Source of the DNA: Amblyornis subalaris
Lineage: Eukaryota > Chordata > Aves > Passeriformes > Ptilonorhynchidae
Length of the DNA stretch: 64,000 nucleotides
NCBI GenBank assembly: GCA_018881555.1
Contig: JACAXG010000075.1
Location: 2,176,830 to 2,240,829 of the forward strand
Direction of reading: 5' to 3'
Shown piece after piece: positions 50,301 to 62,625 of the stretch. The notes under the pieces are model-generated. The model had not been told where the DNA came from. It did no database searches and saw nothing but the letters and a program-made list of their open reading frames with translations. Position numbers and translations under genes: made by a program. Every line of letters starts with the position of its first letter. Within the stretch, counting starts at the first letter, position 1.

Positions 50301-53300
50301 TCTGAACCCGAAGTGCTGAATCCACAGCTCCGAGCAGGACGCGAGGTCCCCTCGGCAGAGCCACGCACAGAAGGGCTGTGCCTCTCCACCACCCCAGCCT
50401 GCTCCCTGCCCACCTTGCAGACCTTTGCCCTGGCACATTCCCCTCTCTGGTGACCGCTGGAGACACAGGAAAAAAATCCTGACATTCCATCAGCGATGCC
50501 ANGGAAAGGCACCAACTCCGAGCCCGCCATCCCTGCACCTACAGCTCCTCGTTCCCAGCACAGCCCACTCAGCAGCTCCACTCCCTGAACAGACGACAGG
50601 ATTCATGCCCCANGTCTTTGTGACGGTATTTGACAATAGGCTAAACACAAAAAGAGCTGCTGGAATCATCTGGAAAAAGAGGAAGCAGTTGCCAGGACTA
50701 AATGGCTCCATAGTGATGCTCGTTCCCTGCAGACTGCAGCAGAGAAAACCCTCANTCACCTATATCCAGCTGGCAGCCTCTTAACAATCCAATAAAACAG
50801 AAATGAAAAGGCAACTGGTCCCAGAGAGGTCCAAGAGGGAAAGGGAACAGAGCGTGCCCCTCCACGCTCCGCTCTGGAAGCTGCAGACAATTCCCACTGC
50901 AGGGATGCAGATGGAACCGAGGGCCCAAGGCCACCCCGAGAGGCACGGCCATGGCACGGGCTGGGCACTGCGGAACGGCAGCGCCAGGAGCAGCCAAGGG
51001 ACCACAGGAACCAGGACTCTCCCAGAAAGGACACGTCCTCTCTGATGTCCCCACCGGGGCAGAGTGATGCAGTGACAGAANGGATGTCACAAACCCCTGG
51101 GGGCCGAGTCTGTGCCTGAAAAACCCACCCAAGGACCTCTTCAGAGAGAGCTGCTCCCATCACTGATTTCCCNGCTTTGGGGTTTGAGTTGCTACAGTCA
51201 TGGCGTAACAGTGACTGGAAGGTTTATCTATTCCCACTGCTGATTTAACCCTTAAACATCCGAGGATGAGATGTTCTCATAAAATACAATTTGAACAGGG
51301 AGAGGAGATCTTTAAGTAAGATAAAATGTGATGTCAACCCAACTTGATACCAGTCTGAATATGAACACGTGCCCCAAACCCCAGGTTTCCTCATGCTCGT
51401 GCACTCAATCCCAATTCCTACCAGATGCTTTCCCACGTATCAACCAACATCCCACAAAAAGCTCTGCCTTACTGGCACCTTTCAAGCCCTATTTGACTTG
51501 ATTTCATTGAAAAGATGAGCCCTGGGAGGTGTTTNAAGGAACACTACATGTAACAGCACCAAGGTGTACGATGGTTCCACGAGGAGCTTCCTTGTGAGTC
51601 ACTGCACGGAGGGGGAAAAAACTGGAAAACAGAACTACAAAAATTCCTGCTGCAGACTCCAGGCTCTGCCCTCNCCAGCACGAGCCATTTCAGCCATCCA
51701 CTCTCATCATCCTCCAGTATTTCCCATGGGAGCNGGGGTTCAATTACTTGGTCCCTGTATCCACACAGGCTACAGAGACCTCCTCAGGGTTCATTAATTC
51801 CACCTTGTTCCCCCTCACGGAGGGGGCAGGCGATGATCAGATTAAACACAGATTCAATTTTGCTCCGATTATGTGAGATACAGACCCACGTCAAGGGAAC
51901 AGGTTCCATTATTCCACCTCGTGCACAGATGTGACCTTACCCTGCTCCGAGAGCATTCCTGAGTTTTAATTGAGTTTTAACACGGGTCCTTAATGCTATT
52001 TAAAGCCCAAAGTCGATATGGAATTAGTGGACCAAACTCATCTCTGAAATAATTCAATTAATTCAGCACGGCCTTATTCCCCTGCAGTTTATGCTGCTGT
52101 GCAGAAACACAGGGAATAACCAGGATCTGCTGCACACCATCCTCGGAACGGCTCCATCCCAGCAACTCACATGGATTTTGTGGCTCAGGATGTGCAGCCT
52201 GTGAGCAGGAAGGTGCACAGATGAAAGGCTTTTTGTCTGGTTTTATTCTGATGGGAGATATCATTGCAATTTTTTGTTCTGCCTCCCAGGTGTTGATCCA
52301 ACCCCTCATTCCCGCTCCCTCNGTGCCCAGGAATGAGCTGTGTTCTGATAAGAGCCTTTTGTCCTGACAGGAACCCACTCAGCACTTTCCCCACACAGGA
52401 TAGGTGGGGAGGGACTGTGGCCAAAACACACAGCCACAAAAATACCAGCAGGCTCTCCTATCCCCATCCCCATCCCCATCCCCATCCCCAGCCCTATCCC
52501 ACTGGCATTGTTGCTGCCTGCTGTGAAATTCTGCTTGGAAAAGGCTCATGGTGACAGGGTCAGAGCAAACAGAACCTGATGCTTCTATTCCATCCCACTT
52601 CTGTGAGGAAAGCAGCAATTCCTGCTTTGCTGTGAGAGGAGAACCTTTAGCCCTTGGAACCTTTCCACTTTGAGATGGGTCCAAATCCTGCCTTTCCTGC
52701 CCACAACCTCCAGAGACTGCAGGGAAGAGGCAGAGGCTGAAAGGAGGGAGCTGTCACCACCTGGAGCCTCCCTAGCCCTACTCCAGCCTACAAGAGCCCT
52801 TGTGCTCTGAAATCCAAGTGTTCCAGTGCCATACAACAGCCTCTCCCCTCCTGAGCCTTAAAATACCCAGGCAAATCTAAGGAATACGCAATTTTTAAGT
52901 TATTTTCAATTAGGACNTTTTGGGTCCAGTTTGGTTTGGTTTTCAAAGTGAGATTCTCTCATCCTCTCATGTCNCTCTGAGCTGAAGCCAAGAAAAATCC
53001 ACACCGTTCACAAGATTCCCAAAAATGCTGAAGTATCATGAACCACAAGAGGACATCCAGTGTTAGCTCTGGAATGTCACTCTGCCCAGGAAGATGGAAA
53101 ACCAACAGGCACGTAGGGCTTCATAAATGGATTTAAATGGGTCAGGATCCAGGGGCACATTCCCAGTTAGAAATCCATGTGCCAGTGTGAGTGTCCATCA
53201 GCACCAGAGGGCAGGGCAGGGGATTTCTTTCAAAGGGGAAATTTTATATTGCAATTGCAGAAGAAGGATCATCTCTTCTGAGGCTCTGCAATTAATGAAG

Positions 53301-56300
53301 ATCAGCATTTAGAGAAACACAAATTGCCTAAAATCGAGGGGGTTGGTTTTCCCTCAAGCACTGATTTCTAACACAGATTAAGACACTGCTCTGCTGAGCT
53401 AAAGCTGGAGGAAAACTCTTTTATAAAGTCAAAAAAAAAGGTCAAAATTCAGAAAATAGTTGCAAACTGCTCTGTCCCCTTGTCCCTCACGTGCCTGCCA
53501 GGCTGTCCTGACTGACTTCAATCACAACACTAAACTCTCCTCGTGTTATCACAAGCCCTGTGCTCTGCCCCCTCCTTCCTGAAGCCCTGGGCTCCTGGAC
53601 TCTGTTCTTATTTATTTTTAAATGAGTTTCTGCCTCACAGACTTCAAAGTGAAATTTCAAAATGTGAATGCTAAGAGCGCAAACTACTGAAGGCAAATAA
53701 AAAAAAAATGCATAGAATTTATTACTTCTATAAAACTTCACAATATTTTGGGGCTTCTCTTGTGATTTCCACGGTCTCTGGTTGCTGCTGCTGTTGTGCT
53801 TCCAAACTTGACTTTAAGATGAAAAAGGATGGAAATACTGTGGGGAGAAAGAGCAGATGGAGTGTTTACTTTTAAAAGCAATTACTCCAATTTATTTAGG
53901 GGCAGAGAAAAGCAGAGCAGCTCCAGGAGACAGATCCCTCTCCTCTGCAGCCCAGGCAGGGAGGAGGGATGTGTGGATTACGAATCCCAGGAGAACAGGG
54001 AGCCTGGGCATGGCATCAGGGAGCAATCACTCCCTTCCTCTCCCGCTCAGCTTCCCTCTGCCAAAGGAAAATCCATTCCTGCTTTAGCACAGAGGAAAGG
54101 CAGAACAGCTCCTGTGAGTGTGGATGGGTGGCTGCCACTTCAGGGCAAGAATTCCACATCTACCAAAGGTCTTGCAGATGGAAAGGGAATTCTGTGACCA
54201 GGTCTAGCTGTGGGTGTACAACTCTCTTCCAAGACTTCCACTGCTCCAGGGAACAAAGTGCTGGACAACACAGCCATGTAGGGCAGGTAAAACTCTTTAT
54301 CTGACAGGGAGCTGACCCCTTTTGGGGGCAAAATTAAGAGCAATCTGGGCTTTTCCAGTGATTTCCACCAACTTCTGGAGCCACACATGAACTGACACCC
54401 GACTGCTCCGTCAGGAAAAGGAAGTGCATTGCCTAAGGAGCACATTCCACCCCATGGAAAGAGGGAGCAGGGAGGGAAGGGAAGCATCTGAGACCATTCC
54501 AATGGGAGACTGACATTTACCCCACGCGGAAAGAAGGGAAAGCTCCAAGGTGTGTCTGCTGGCAGAAGGGACCTTTATTCACACAGGGAGCTCCTCCCAG
54601 GAATGCTGCTGTGAGCCATCCCGCACACACAATTCCTGAAGGGAGATGTGGAGCTCCACATTCACTGATCTGGGTGACACGGGATGGGAGGAGGAGATGA
54701 AAATCCACATCCCCAGGGCTGCACCCTGGGCCTCGAGGCCATGGCACTGGTTAACCCTGATCCTTGCCCTTCCAAGGCCTCATTCCCAACAGGCACCAGC
54801 ATTCCCTGCAGGATGATCAAGGGAGTCGAGGTGAGTTTGGCACCTCAGTCACCAGAGACAGCCATTTACATTTGGCATGCAGAAGGGCAAGAGAGAGAAT
54901 TTTGTTATTTACTGTGAAAAACCACAAAAGGTGGATGAAAAACGTATTTTTTTGCTGGTGAATGTGCAATTGCCACAGCAGCAGCTGTGGGTTTTATCCC
55001 ACATTTCTGAGTGCTGTCTTCCTGCAGGCTCAAAGCATCCAGCAATCCAGTCATTTCAAAAAGCAGTGGCAGGGGGAGAATAAAGCCCTTTATTTCCACA
55101 TTAATTATTGCTACTGCATGGGTTTTGGAGATAAACACAGGGCTGGGATGGAAGATGGAAACTGCTAATGCAACAAGTTATTTAATTAGCAGCATAATAG
55201 TGGCTGTCCACGTATCAGTGGAGCAGTGTTTGCCATTAATGCAGCCCATAATAGCAGCACTGCTGACAGTGAGAGCAGCCTTGCTTCTCAGCAAAAGCAG
55301 CTCTGGCCGGGGCAGCAACTCCTCTGTGTCCCTGGGGAAGATCCAGTGCAGGGAGATGAAGCCACCAAACACCTCACTGCTGACAAGTTCATCAAAAGTA
55401 ATCTTTTTTTGTTTAATCCATCACCTAAATTCTGAATGTTCATAAAACAAGTGTTGTGGTACTGAAATCTGTTTTATTACTGTGGATGTGTCCTCAGAGC
55501 TGGGCTGGAATCAAGGTGTTCGTACCTGCGATGCTCCAGTTCAAGCAGATTTTAACTCATTCCTTCCCCAGCAATCACTGCTGAGAGGGGAGAGATCACT
55601 GGAACTCTCCCAGTTCCAGGTATTCAGCCCCAGTTTCAACCTTTGTTACTCCTACTTATCCTAACAGTTGGGATTTCCAATGTGTATTTTAAGAGGGGAC
55701 TCTGGGTGGAGTTTCCTTGTCTGCCTGAGCTTCAGTCCTTGCCCATTCCAGTCCTGCTGGATGAGGAAAGCTGCAGATGCTGCTCCAGCGAGGACAGACT
55801 CCCTACAGGGATGTGCTGCTGGCTGGCAGACACAACAGCTCCCCTAAAGCACATGTGAAGCCTCTGACAGCATTTCCTGCTACTCTAAAATAGAAATTAT
55901 CACCACAGACTCATCAGGCTCTTCTCCCCCCACAAATAAAGCCCCCCCTGCATGGCCCCCACACTTGTGTTCGATTAAATTACAGATTAAACCAGAGCTC
56001 TGAGCTGAGGGACTCAGCCCTGTGTTGTTCCTGGGCTGTTCTTGCAAGGATAAATCAGATTAAAACCACACACCTGCATGGGAAGTTCCCAGGGCAGCTC
56101 CCCTCAGCAGCAAGCCCTGGAGCCTGCTGGAATTCCCTCCTTTTCCAACTGCAAGGGCCAACAGCTGAAACCCTCAGGAGGGCTCAGACCTCACCAGCTC
56201 CGAGCTCCAGCTGCTCAGGATTTGCAGCAGTTGCAGCAAAAACCCTGATGATCCAACTGTCCTTCGTCCCTGGCAGTTCCCTGGATAATAAATGGGAACA

Positions 56301-59300
56301 ATATTTTATTTATGCCCAGGTCATCAATTTTAAGGCAGAGGAAGCAGCAGATGAAAGGAGAGCTGTTTCCACGAAGAAAGTGATGGATGAGAAAAATCCA
56401 TTTTTACCCTGTTCCTCCTCCTTGACAGGGAATTCTAAACTCTTGTGATTTATTACCTTTTTCCTTCTTTTTTGGAAGAGAATGAAATATTTTAAGAATC
56501 ACACAGCAGCTAATTGCTGTGTAAACACAATTATGCAAGGAGGTACAAATTACCTTGGGCTTGTTCTATTAAACAGCCATACCCCGACTACATGAAAGGC
56601 CTGATCCTGACTCTCTTCAATCCCACTATGGGCAGTAGGATCCGAGGGAACACACTGACTTGTAGGGTAAAGCCCAGAGGAAGCAATTACCCAGGACAGA
56701 AGGATCTAATTTAGGTGCCTGCATTATGGAATGGGCACCACAAATTCTCATTACCCAGCTCGGATTTCACATCCTGACTTTTCCCTGCAAAGGGCGTTGT
56801 TGTTTGTTTATTCCCTCCCAAACACAGGGCTGAGGTACTCAAGTAACAGCCTCAGACCCTCTGCCCTCCTCCCTGCAAACACCAACCTGCCTGGAAAAGG
56901 TCCTGGGCATGGATTTGGCTGGGAAAGTCTAATCAAGGCTCCATCTCCTGCTAAAAGGCTGAAGGAAAAGGCCCATTGAACAACTTTGATGACACATTGT
57001 TCTACCGGGGACTGAAACGCTCTCGACCTGCATTTAGTTTTAAACTTCGTGGAAGCCAAGAATTACAGGATACCTTCCCCCTCACGTTCACAGCAGTGAA
57101 ATGGGAGGCTAAAAAACTCTAATGACTTCTCGCAGAGCTGCTTTGTTGTTCATCACTTACTGACTGAGCTCTAATACTTGCAATTAAGAGCAAGCTCTGA
57201 ATAATGCCTGAAAGTGGCAAATTCATTAGGGAACAAGAGCTGGAAAACAGGATCCGAAAGCTACTGGACAGCTTCTGGAAATGTGCATAAAATTGATAAA
57301 TTTGGTGCATGAAGAGCTCACAGCAAATAAATGAACAGGAGCTTTCTGTGCAGTGCTGAGCCAGTGAGACCAATACAATTATGGAATGTGTGAGCTGAAA
57401 AGATGCTGCTGCTGAGTCTGAGGCTGCAACAATGAGACCAGCCCTGTTTCCATTCCTAAAAAGATACTGAAATGCCAGAGATGGAGAAAAGAACCACAAA
57501 AATTATACAGAACTGGAAAAAATCAGATTGCACCATGACAAAGTTGAATTTGTTTAGTCTGTCCAAAAAATGATCAAGAGTGACCTTGGTTGCAGCAGAC
57601 CACGACCTTTTATAGGGAAGAGCGGGGACTAGAGATGTATTTTATTGGCAAAAGAAATAAAATAATGATCAATGACAGGAAGCACAAGTCAGACAAATCT
57701 AAATTCAAAGTGTCTGGTTTTTAATAGTAAGGATGATTAACCACTGGAAAAAAATGACCAAAGGGAGCAGTGAATTTTCCCTCTTGAAGACTTCAAATGG
57801 AGATTAAATGCTTTTCCTGAAAGAATTGCTGCAATCATGGTGAAATCCACTGGCCCATGCTCCAGAGGAGGTCAGATGTGGTGATGTGATGGCTCCTCTT
57901 GGCCTCAAGAGTTCATTACTGTGGAGCTGGGAACTTAAATTCATACTTGGGAAGGAACAAGATCTACTTTAAAGCAAGAATAAAACCTGGGTAATGAAAA
58001 ATAAGAACTTTACCCATGAGAAGGGAATACCCATCTCACCTCATACACCATTTTTTCCTATGATGGAAGTGCAGGATTTTCATCAGACTTGTCTTGGACA
58101 CGTATTAAATGCCTTTTTCTTTTTCCATTAGGTTAAAGATTACCACATTGTAATTTAAAGTTTATTGTTTTACCTCGTGTGCATGTTCCCCCCACCCAGC
58201 AAATAACTTCACCTCTTCAAAGTGAACTGCAATACAAATATCAGCTGGCTCCTGAGAAGCAAAGCCCTGAGAACATTAAACACTGTCTTGTCCACATGAA
58301 AGAAAGAAAAAAAAAGCAAAAAGCCAAAGCAAAAACCCCAACAATTGCTGCTCATTTCACCTGTATGGGGTGCATCAAATGCTCCCAAGCAGCTGAATTC
58401 ACCCACAACTTCTCTGGAAGGCAGCACTAAAGCCTCAAATCCTTTTCAGATCCTCCAGTTGGATCGTGGAGCAAAGTTTGGTGCTTTCAGCGAGCCATAA
58501 ATCTCACTCAGAGGCTGCTGAACCACCAGGCTCAGGCTCCAGCAGCCAGGGAAGAGGGAGACCACAACGACTGGGAGGGAATTTTCCTGATAAACCTCCC
58601 AACTCCTGACTGAGAAGATCAAAAAGAGCTTTTAAGTGCTCCCTCATTACCAAGCCAGCCCCAAATGAGAAGGTCAGGCACACAGGAGTCCTCTATTTCT
58701 CCTAAATTCTCCGTGCTGGAGGAGCTGCAGCCTTTTGTGCTGAAGAATTTCCCATTCATGTGCAGCGAGGTTCCATGCAGACATCAAAGGAAAACATTAA
58801 ACTTCCCCGGCAAGCCTCGGGCTAACTTCACAGGCTACATCACTGCATAATGTTTAGCAGTTGGATCGCAGTAATTCATGGAAAAAAGGAAAACTGCAGG
58901 ACGCCCACAAGACATTCTCTACATATTTCCATAATCAGGGGACATTTCTGCCGAATTACTGCTCAAATAACACAAAAAATCAGCGCCCAAGGCACCGATG
59001 TGGCATCTCTGGCCTGTTGTATCTTTCTGCTCTCGTTCACATCCTCCTTTACTGGGCACCAAGTGCATGGGAATTCAAACAGAAAAGGCTGACAAAGAAT
59101 AGCACAGAGTAGGTAAAAATCAGCATCACCTCTGCCAGTTTGGGAAACTTGTGTAACTTTACCTTGTTAAATGTCTATTTTGTTGGTTGTTCCCCCAGAA
59201 CGAGAAAATTATGCAGAAGGCACATTTTATCAAGAAAAACTCCTGTGTCTCCTCCCTGGAGACATCGACTATGGAATATATAATTTTCTTAAGCATTCTA

Positions 59301-62300
59301 AAAACCATGGAATATGTGCCTGGGAGGGAAAAATGTAACAAGAAGTACCTTTCACTTATTTTTTGGCATTGAAATATACTTTTTAAGTACAGTTGCCTGG
59401 CACGGTGATTTTGTTTTTACAGTGAAGTCAAAGAGGATTAGGACACAATGTACTAATTTGGAGGAGCAGACAGTACCTGCTCCAAAATCTTCCAAGCAGG
59501 CTGGANAAAGCAGCAACATTTCAACTGTACAGGTGGGGAAAGGAGGAACAAAGACATCCAGGGATTTGCTCAAGGTCACAGAAGAATCTGTTGCAGGGCA
59601 GGGTTGAGTTCCCAAAGTCTCAGTCCACTTAGGCATTGGAAAAGGCAATGAAACAGGAGCATGTACTAAATTTGGCACAGCCTTTTAAATGATGCATTGC
59701 TACAAGGGAACAAGAACCTCCACTCATGCTAACCCAGACACCAAAGGAACACAGAAAGGAAAACTACTCACTCCACCCAATTTATCTGATCACCTTAATA
59801 TTTCCTAAGTCAATAAGGCCTTTCTTGGCCAGACGGTCCAACCCACAATTTAGATCTTATTACAAATCAGACACACTAAGCCACTTTCTCCCTCAGGCTG
59901 CAGGAGATAAAAGGCCAAGCAAGCAACATTTTGGTAACTGGCTTCATGTAACAGCTTTGGATTTTCTTAAAAGCNTCAGCATCGATTGTTTTCTTTAAAT
60001 AGCAAGGGCTTATTGAGAAACCTTCTACCCCTTTTCAAGCACAAGGTTTTCCTGAAGCAGGGAAGGAAGCATAAACTGCCCTGCCAAGGCATATTTGTTA
60101 AAGAGTTTTGGATACCTGGTCCTGCCAGAAGACTTTGANGTCAGAGTAAGTTAATGCTGGTGTTGAAGGGCTAAGAGGGGAAACTTGGGAGATGGAAAGA
60201 AAAGTATGGACTGACACAGAACAGTCCTGGGATTCAGCTCCAGCTTGTGTTTCATCCAAGATCAGGAGCCAGTGCTGCAACTTGTGTGTGAAAGCTCCTG
60301 GAGTGCAAAGCAGCCCAGCTCTGGTGTGGCCTCTGCACAACTTGGGGCAAAAGGAACAGAGGAATGAATTTGATGGAGCCAAATCACCACCACCCTGCTG
60401 TTACATAAAAGCCTGTTTTCTGGGGAATGTTTCCAAGGATGGTGTCATTTGGGCTGTTTTGATTCAAGTGACACAGTCAGGTTCAGGATGAGCAGACTGA
60501 GAAACGCTCCCGTTTGCAGAATCTCCCACTCCCTTCTCCATCCTCATGCTGCTTGTTCCTTCCTCTCCTCTGCCACATTTTCATACGGAAAACAAGCACA
60601 GCAATGCACTGCCTGGTTCTGGGATGTGAACATAAGGCTGTGATGAAAGAACTGCAGAAGGCCTCGGGGAGATGTTTCAAACTTAACTCAAACAAGATAA
60701 AAAAGCGACGATTTAAGTTTGCCTGGGAAAGTTCCTCCACATTTTGGAAGCCCCTTGAGGCAGGGACTGCCCTTCTGTTCCATCAAACAGCCACTTGTAC
60801 AAGCCAGGATTGCACAACTACTTTTATAAGGTTTTCAATTATATAAAGAATGTGTTTTATTCATGTTTACAACCCTGAGAAACAAATCCTGAAACCCCAA
60901 ACCCTTTGCATTCAAATTCCACGACCTGTGGTCTCAACTATTAATTTACACCTCGAACTTTTAGAAGGAGCAGATCTCACACACACTGGAGCTAACACTT
61001 CCACAAGTCTCACACAGCCTCACGTTGTGCTTCCCTCCTTTCCCTGTCGTGTCCACAGTTTAGCAGTCAGCATTCCTGGGCAGTTTCTGCCTGCCTTGGG
61101 CTAGAAGCTCAAATTCCAAGCAGTTGGCATTGCCCTGCTGGAAGCTACTTAACCTGCAAAGCTGGCTGCATTGGAGCATGGACNTGGAACAAGGAGGGGA
61201 AGGAAGCATCAAAGGTGAAAGCAGTGGGAATGCACGGCCTTGTTTTCCCTGGCTGGGGACCAGCTGTGTCCAGAAAAAAAGCAGAGCACAAACTCTAATG
61301 TACTGTAAAAACAGCAAGTAAAACAAGCCTCTTTCTTCACGCAGTAAAGCACCTTCTGTGTCCCAGCACAAAATCCACGGCATCAACTGAAAATCCAAGG
61401 AGTCACTGCCCCATCTCAGCTGGGCACAGGAGCCTGGAGTGACCCAGCTGACCCAAAAGGGGAAGGTATTTCACCTCCAGGGCACAGATGCTGCTACATT
61501 CGCACTCCAAAACCCTTTCCAAGGGGCACGGCACCTCTGTCCCTGGNGATCCAGGCCTTTCCAGGCTGCTCCAAGGAGCCGAACTGCTTAAGCCGCACAC
61601 ACAGAGCTCACAGCACCATTTCCACTCATCTCAGCTCGTAAATCTTAGGCTGTGCCTGTTTTCTCTGAACACAGATTTTATAAGCTGAATAAACTTTACG
61701 GAACAGTTATTCCAAGGCAGCCGAGACCTGGGAACTCGATGCCTGACCACAGCCAGGCACTGCAGGCTCCAGCAGACACTGGGAAAGTTTAGTTTTCCCA
61801 CTTCAGAACAAGCTCTTCTGCATCAAAGGCCCCTGACTTGCTGCCTCTGAAAGCTTTTAATTTCGCTTATCCTAAGACCCCTCAAGAGTTGGAACGGACC
61901 CACCAGGATCATGGAATCCAACTCNCGGCCCTGCACAGGACACCCCAACAATCCCACCCTGTGCCTGAGAGCATTGTCCAAACGCTTTTTGAACCCAGAC
62001 AGGTTTGGTGCTGTGACCAAACCCCGGGGAGCCTCTTCTCCGAGGGAAGAACCTTTTCCTTGATATCCAACCTAAACCTCCCCTGACACAGCTCCAGCCA
62101 TTCCCCGGTCCCGAGAGCGAAGGGATCAGCACCTGCCTTTCCACTGCCCCTTGTGAGGATGCTGAAGACCCCGAACACCTCAAACAAAACCAGCAGCTCA
62201 CAAACAGATCCTTTGGGCCGAGAGCCCATTTTCCAAGTGAAAAAGGCGGGAACTTCCAGCCAAGCGCTTCCACAGCCAGCGACCGGCGCCGGGAGGGAAC

Positions 62301-62430
62301 CGGGAGCACCTACCTTGGAAATGAGCTCATCGTGGTTGGCCAGGTGAGCCCTGCAGTGGATGCAGCTGTAGGTCCTGTGGCACGAAGGCAGATACGCCTG
62401 GAAAGTCTTGGACCTTGTCATCTTCACCAT
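44233..62430 (-). CDS. YPEL2: Yippee-like 2, complete coding sequence, 4 coding exons, 119 aa
   Basis: Exons 62314-62430, 46570-46613, 45703-45811 and 44233-44322 join in phase to a 119-codon frame, the same length as human YPEL2. The yippee zinc-binding pattern is perfect: C23-X2-C26, 52 residues, C79-X2-C82. Residues that separate it from YPEL1 ([25 protein letters not shown], final aspartate) all point to YPEL2. The family is near-invariant from fungi to humans, with nuclear and centrosome-associated localisation reported; the molecular role is poorly defined. Its position upstream of DHX40 and CLTC matches human 17q23. Confidence 0.96.
44323..45702 (-). other. YPEL2: YPEL2 intron between coding exons 3 and 4
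   Basis: A 1.4 kb intron. A partial duplication, CCTGGAGAAGGAA repeated at about 44820 and 44850, is the only structure noted. Confidence 0.8.
45703..45811 (-). CDS. YPEL2: YPEL2 coding exon 3
   Basis: Encodes the end of V54 and residues 55-90: [36 protein letters not shown]. It carries the second zinc pair C79-X2-C82. The acceptor must be CCCAG|AGTTAAC to restore both valines of the conserved SVVNVG; the AG two bases further on would lose one. Confidence 0.96.
45812..46569 (-). other. YPEL2: YPEL2 intron between coding exons 2 and 3
   Basis: Non-coding intron of 758 bases, AT-rich in its middle part. Nothing else recognised. Confidence 0.8.
46570..46613 (-). CDS. YPEL2: YPEL2 coding exon 2 (44 bases)
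   Basis: A very short exon encoding residues 40-53, [14 protein letters not shown], plus two bases of V54. It is flanked by acceptor CCTTCCAG and a strong donor GT|GTGAGT. Confidence 0.96.
52459..52500. repeat. (CCCCAT)n hexanucleotide repeat
   Basis: Six copies of CCCCAT/CCCTAT in tandem. On the minus strand this reads ATGGGG, a G-run array within YPEL2 pre-mRNA. Confidence 0.9.
57535..57935 (+). mobile_element. Old CR1-type LINE 3' fragment
   Basis: The order of landmarks fits the 3' region of ancient CR1 (as in turtles and crocodilians): AGACAAATCTAAATTCAAAG, TTTTTAATAGTAAGGATGAT, TAACCACTGGAAAAAAATGA, CAGTGAATTTTCCCTCTTGA, then GGAGGTCAGATGTGGTGATG and CTCCTCTTGGCCTCAAGAGT. It is highly diverged, so an old insertion, antisense to YPEL2. 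Confidence 0.7.
59525..59625 (+). repeat. MIR-like remnant
   Basis: Contains TACAGGTGGGGAAAGGAGGA, then GGGATTTGCTCAAGGTCACA, matching the MIR/LINE-2-type landmarks (acagatggggaa..., gacttgcccaaggtcaca). Diverged. Confidence 0.5.
61868..62120 (-). mobile_element. CR1 LINE 3' fragment in YPEL2 intron
   Basis: On the minus strand it ends with GAGTTGGATTCCATGATCCT, GGTGGGTCCGTTCCAACTCT, the 3' tail of a CR1 subfamily. Upstream parts include GGTTTAGGTTGGATATCAAG and AACCTGTCTGGGTTCAAAAA. Its upstream edge is about 195 bases from the exon 1 donor. Confidence 0.8.
62314..62430 (-). CDS. YPEL2: YPEL2 coding exon 1
   Basis: The ATG at 62430-62428 opens [39 protein letters not shown], 39 codons ending phase 0 at AAG|GTAGGT. 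The first zinc pair C23-X2-C26 is here. The frame is open upstream to 62514, but only the internal ATG matches the family start. Confidence 0.97.
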
Positions 62431-62625
62431 TGGAGCCACTGAGCGCTGGCTGAACTCCGGGGCGGCCCACGAGGCACTCCCGCAGGACGGGTCGCACGGG
62501 AAACACCGGAACACGCAGGTAAAGGCCGTGGTTTGGCAGGGGATGGGTGTGGGGCGGGCTCCACACGCTGGTGACGCTTCAGAGGAAGGGATTTGGGCAC
62601 AGGGAGAGGGGCTCTTCGCACGAAC
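62431..62625 (-). other. YPEL2: YPEL2 5'UTR part of the first coding exon (inferred)
   Basis: Upstream of the ATG the minus strand shows a strong acceptor, TGTCTGTTTTTCCGCGCAG, whose AG ends at 62626. If used, the exon starts at 62625 with 195 bases of 5'UTR, and a non-coding first exon lies outside the window, as in human YPEL2. The block is also moderately CpG-rich to about 62695, so a local promoter is an alternative. Confidence 0.5.

Larger units (their letters stand above)
46614..62313 (-). other. YPEL2: YPEL2 large intron (15.7 kb)
   Basis: Separates the first two coding exons. It contains a (CCCCAT)n repeat (52459-52500), an old CR1 copy (57535-57935), a MIR-like remnant (59525-59625) and a CR1 fragment near the donor (61868-62120). 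A TAAT-rich cluster lies at 55098-55254. No exon or nested gene could be supported on either strand. Confidence 0.75.

Noticed and set aside
55011..55445. Plus-strand 144-codon frame with hydrophobic stretch
   Set aside because: Inside the YPEL2 intron on the opposite strand; no family match; the region looks more like a regulatory element.
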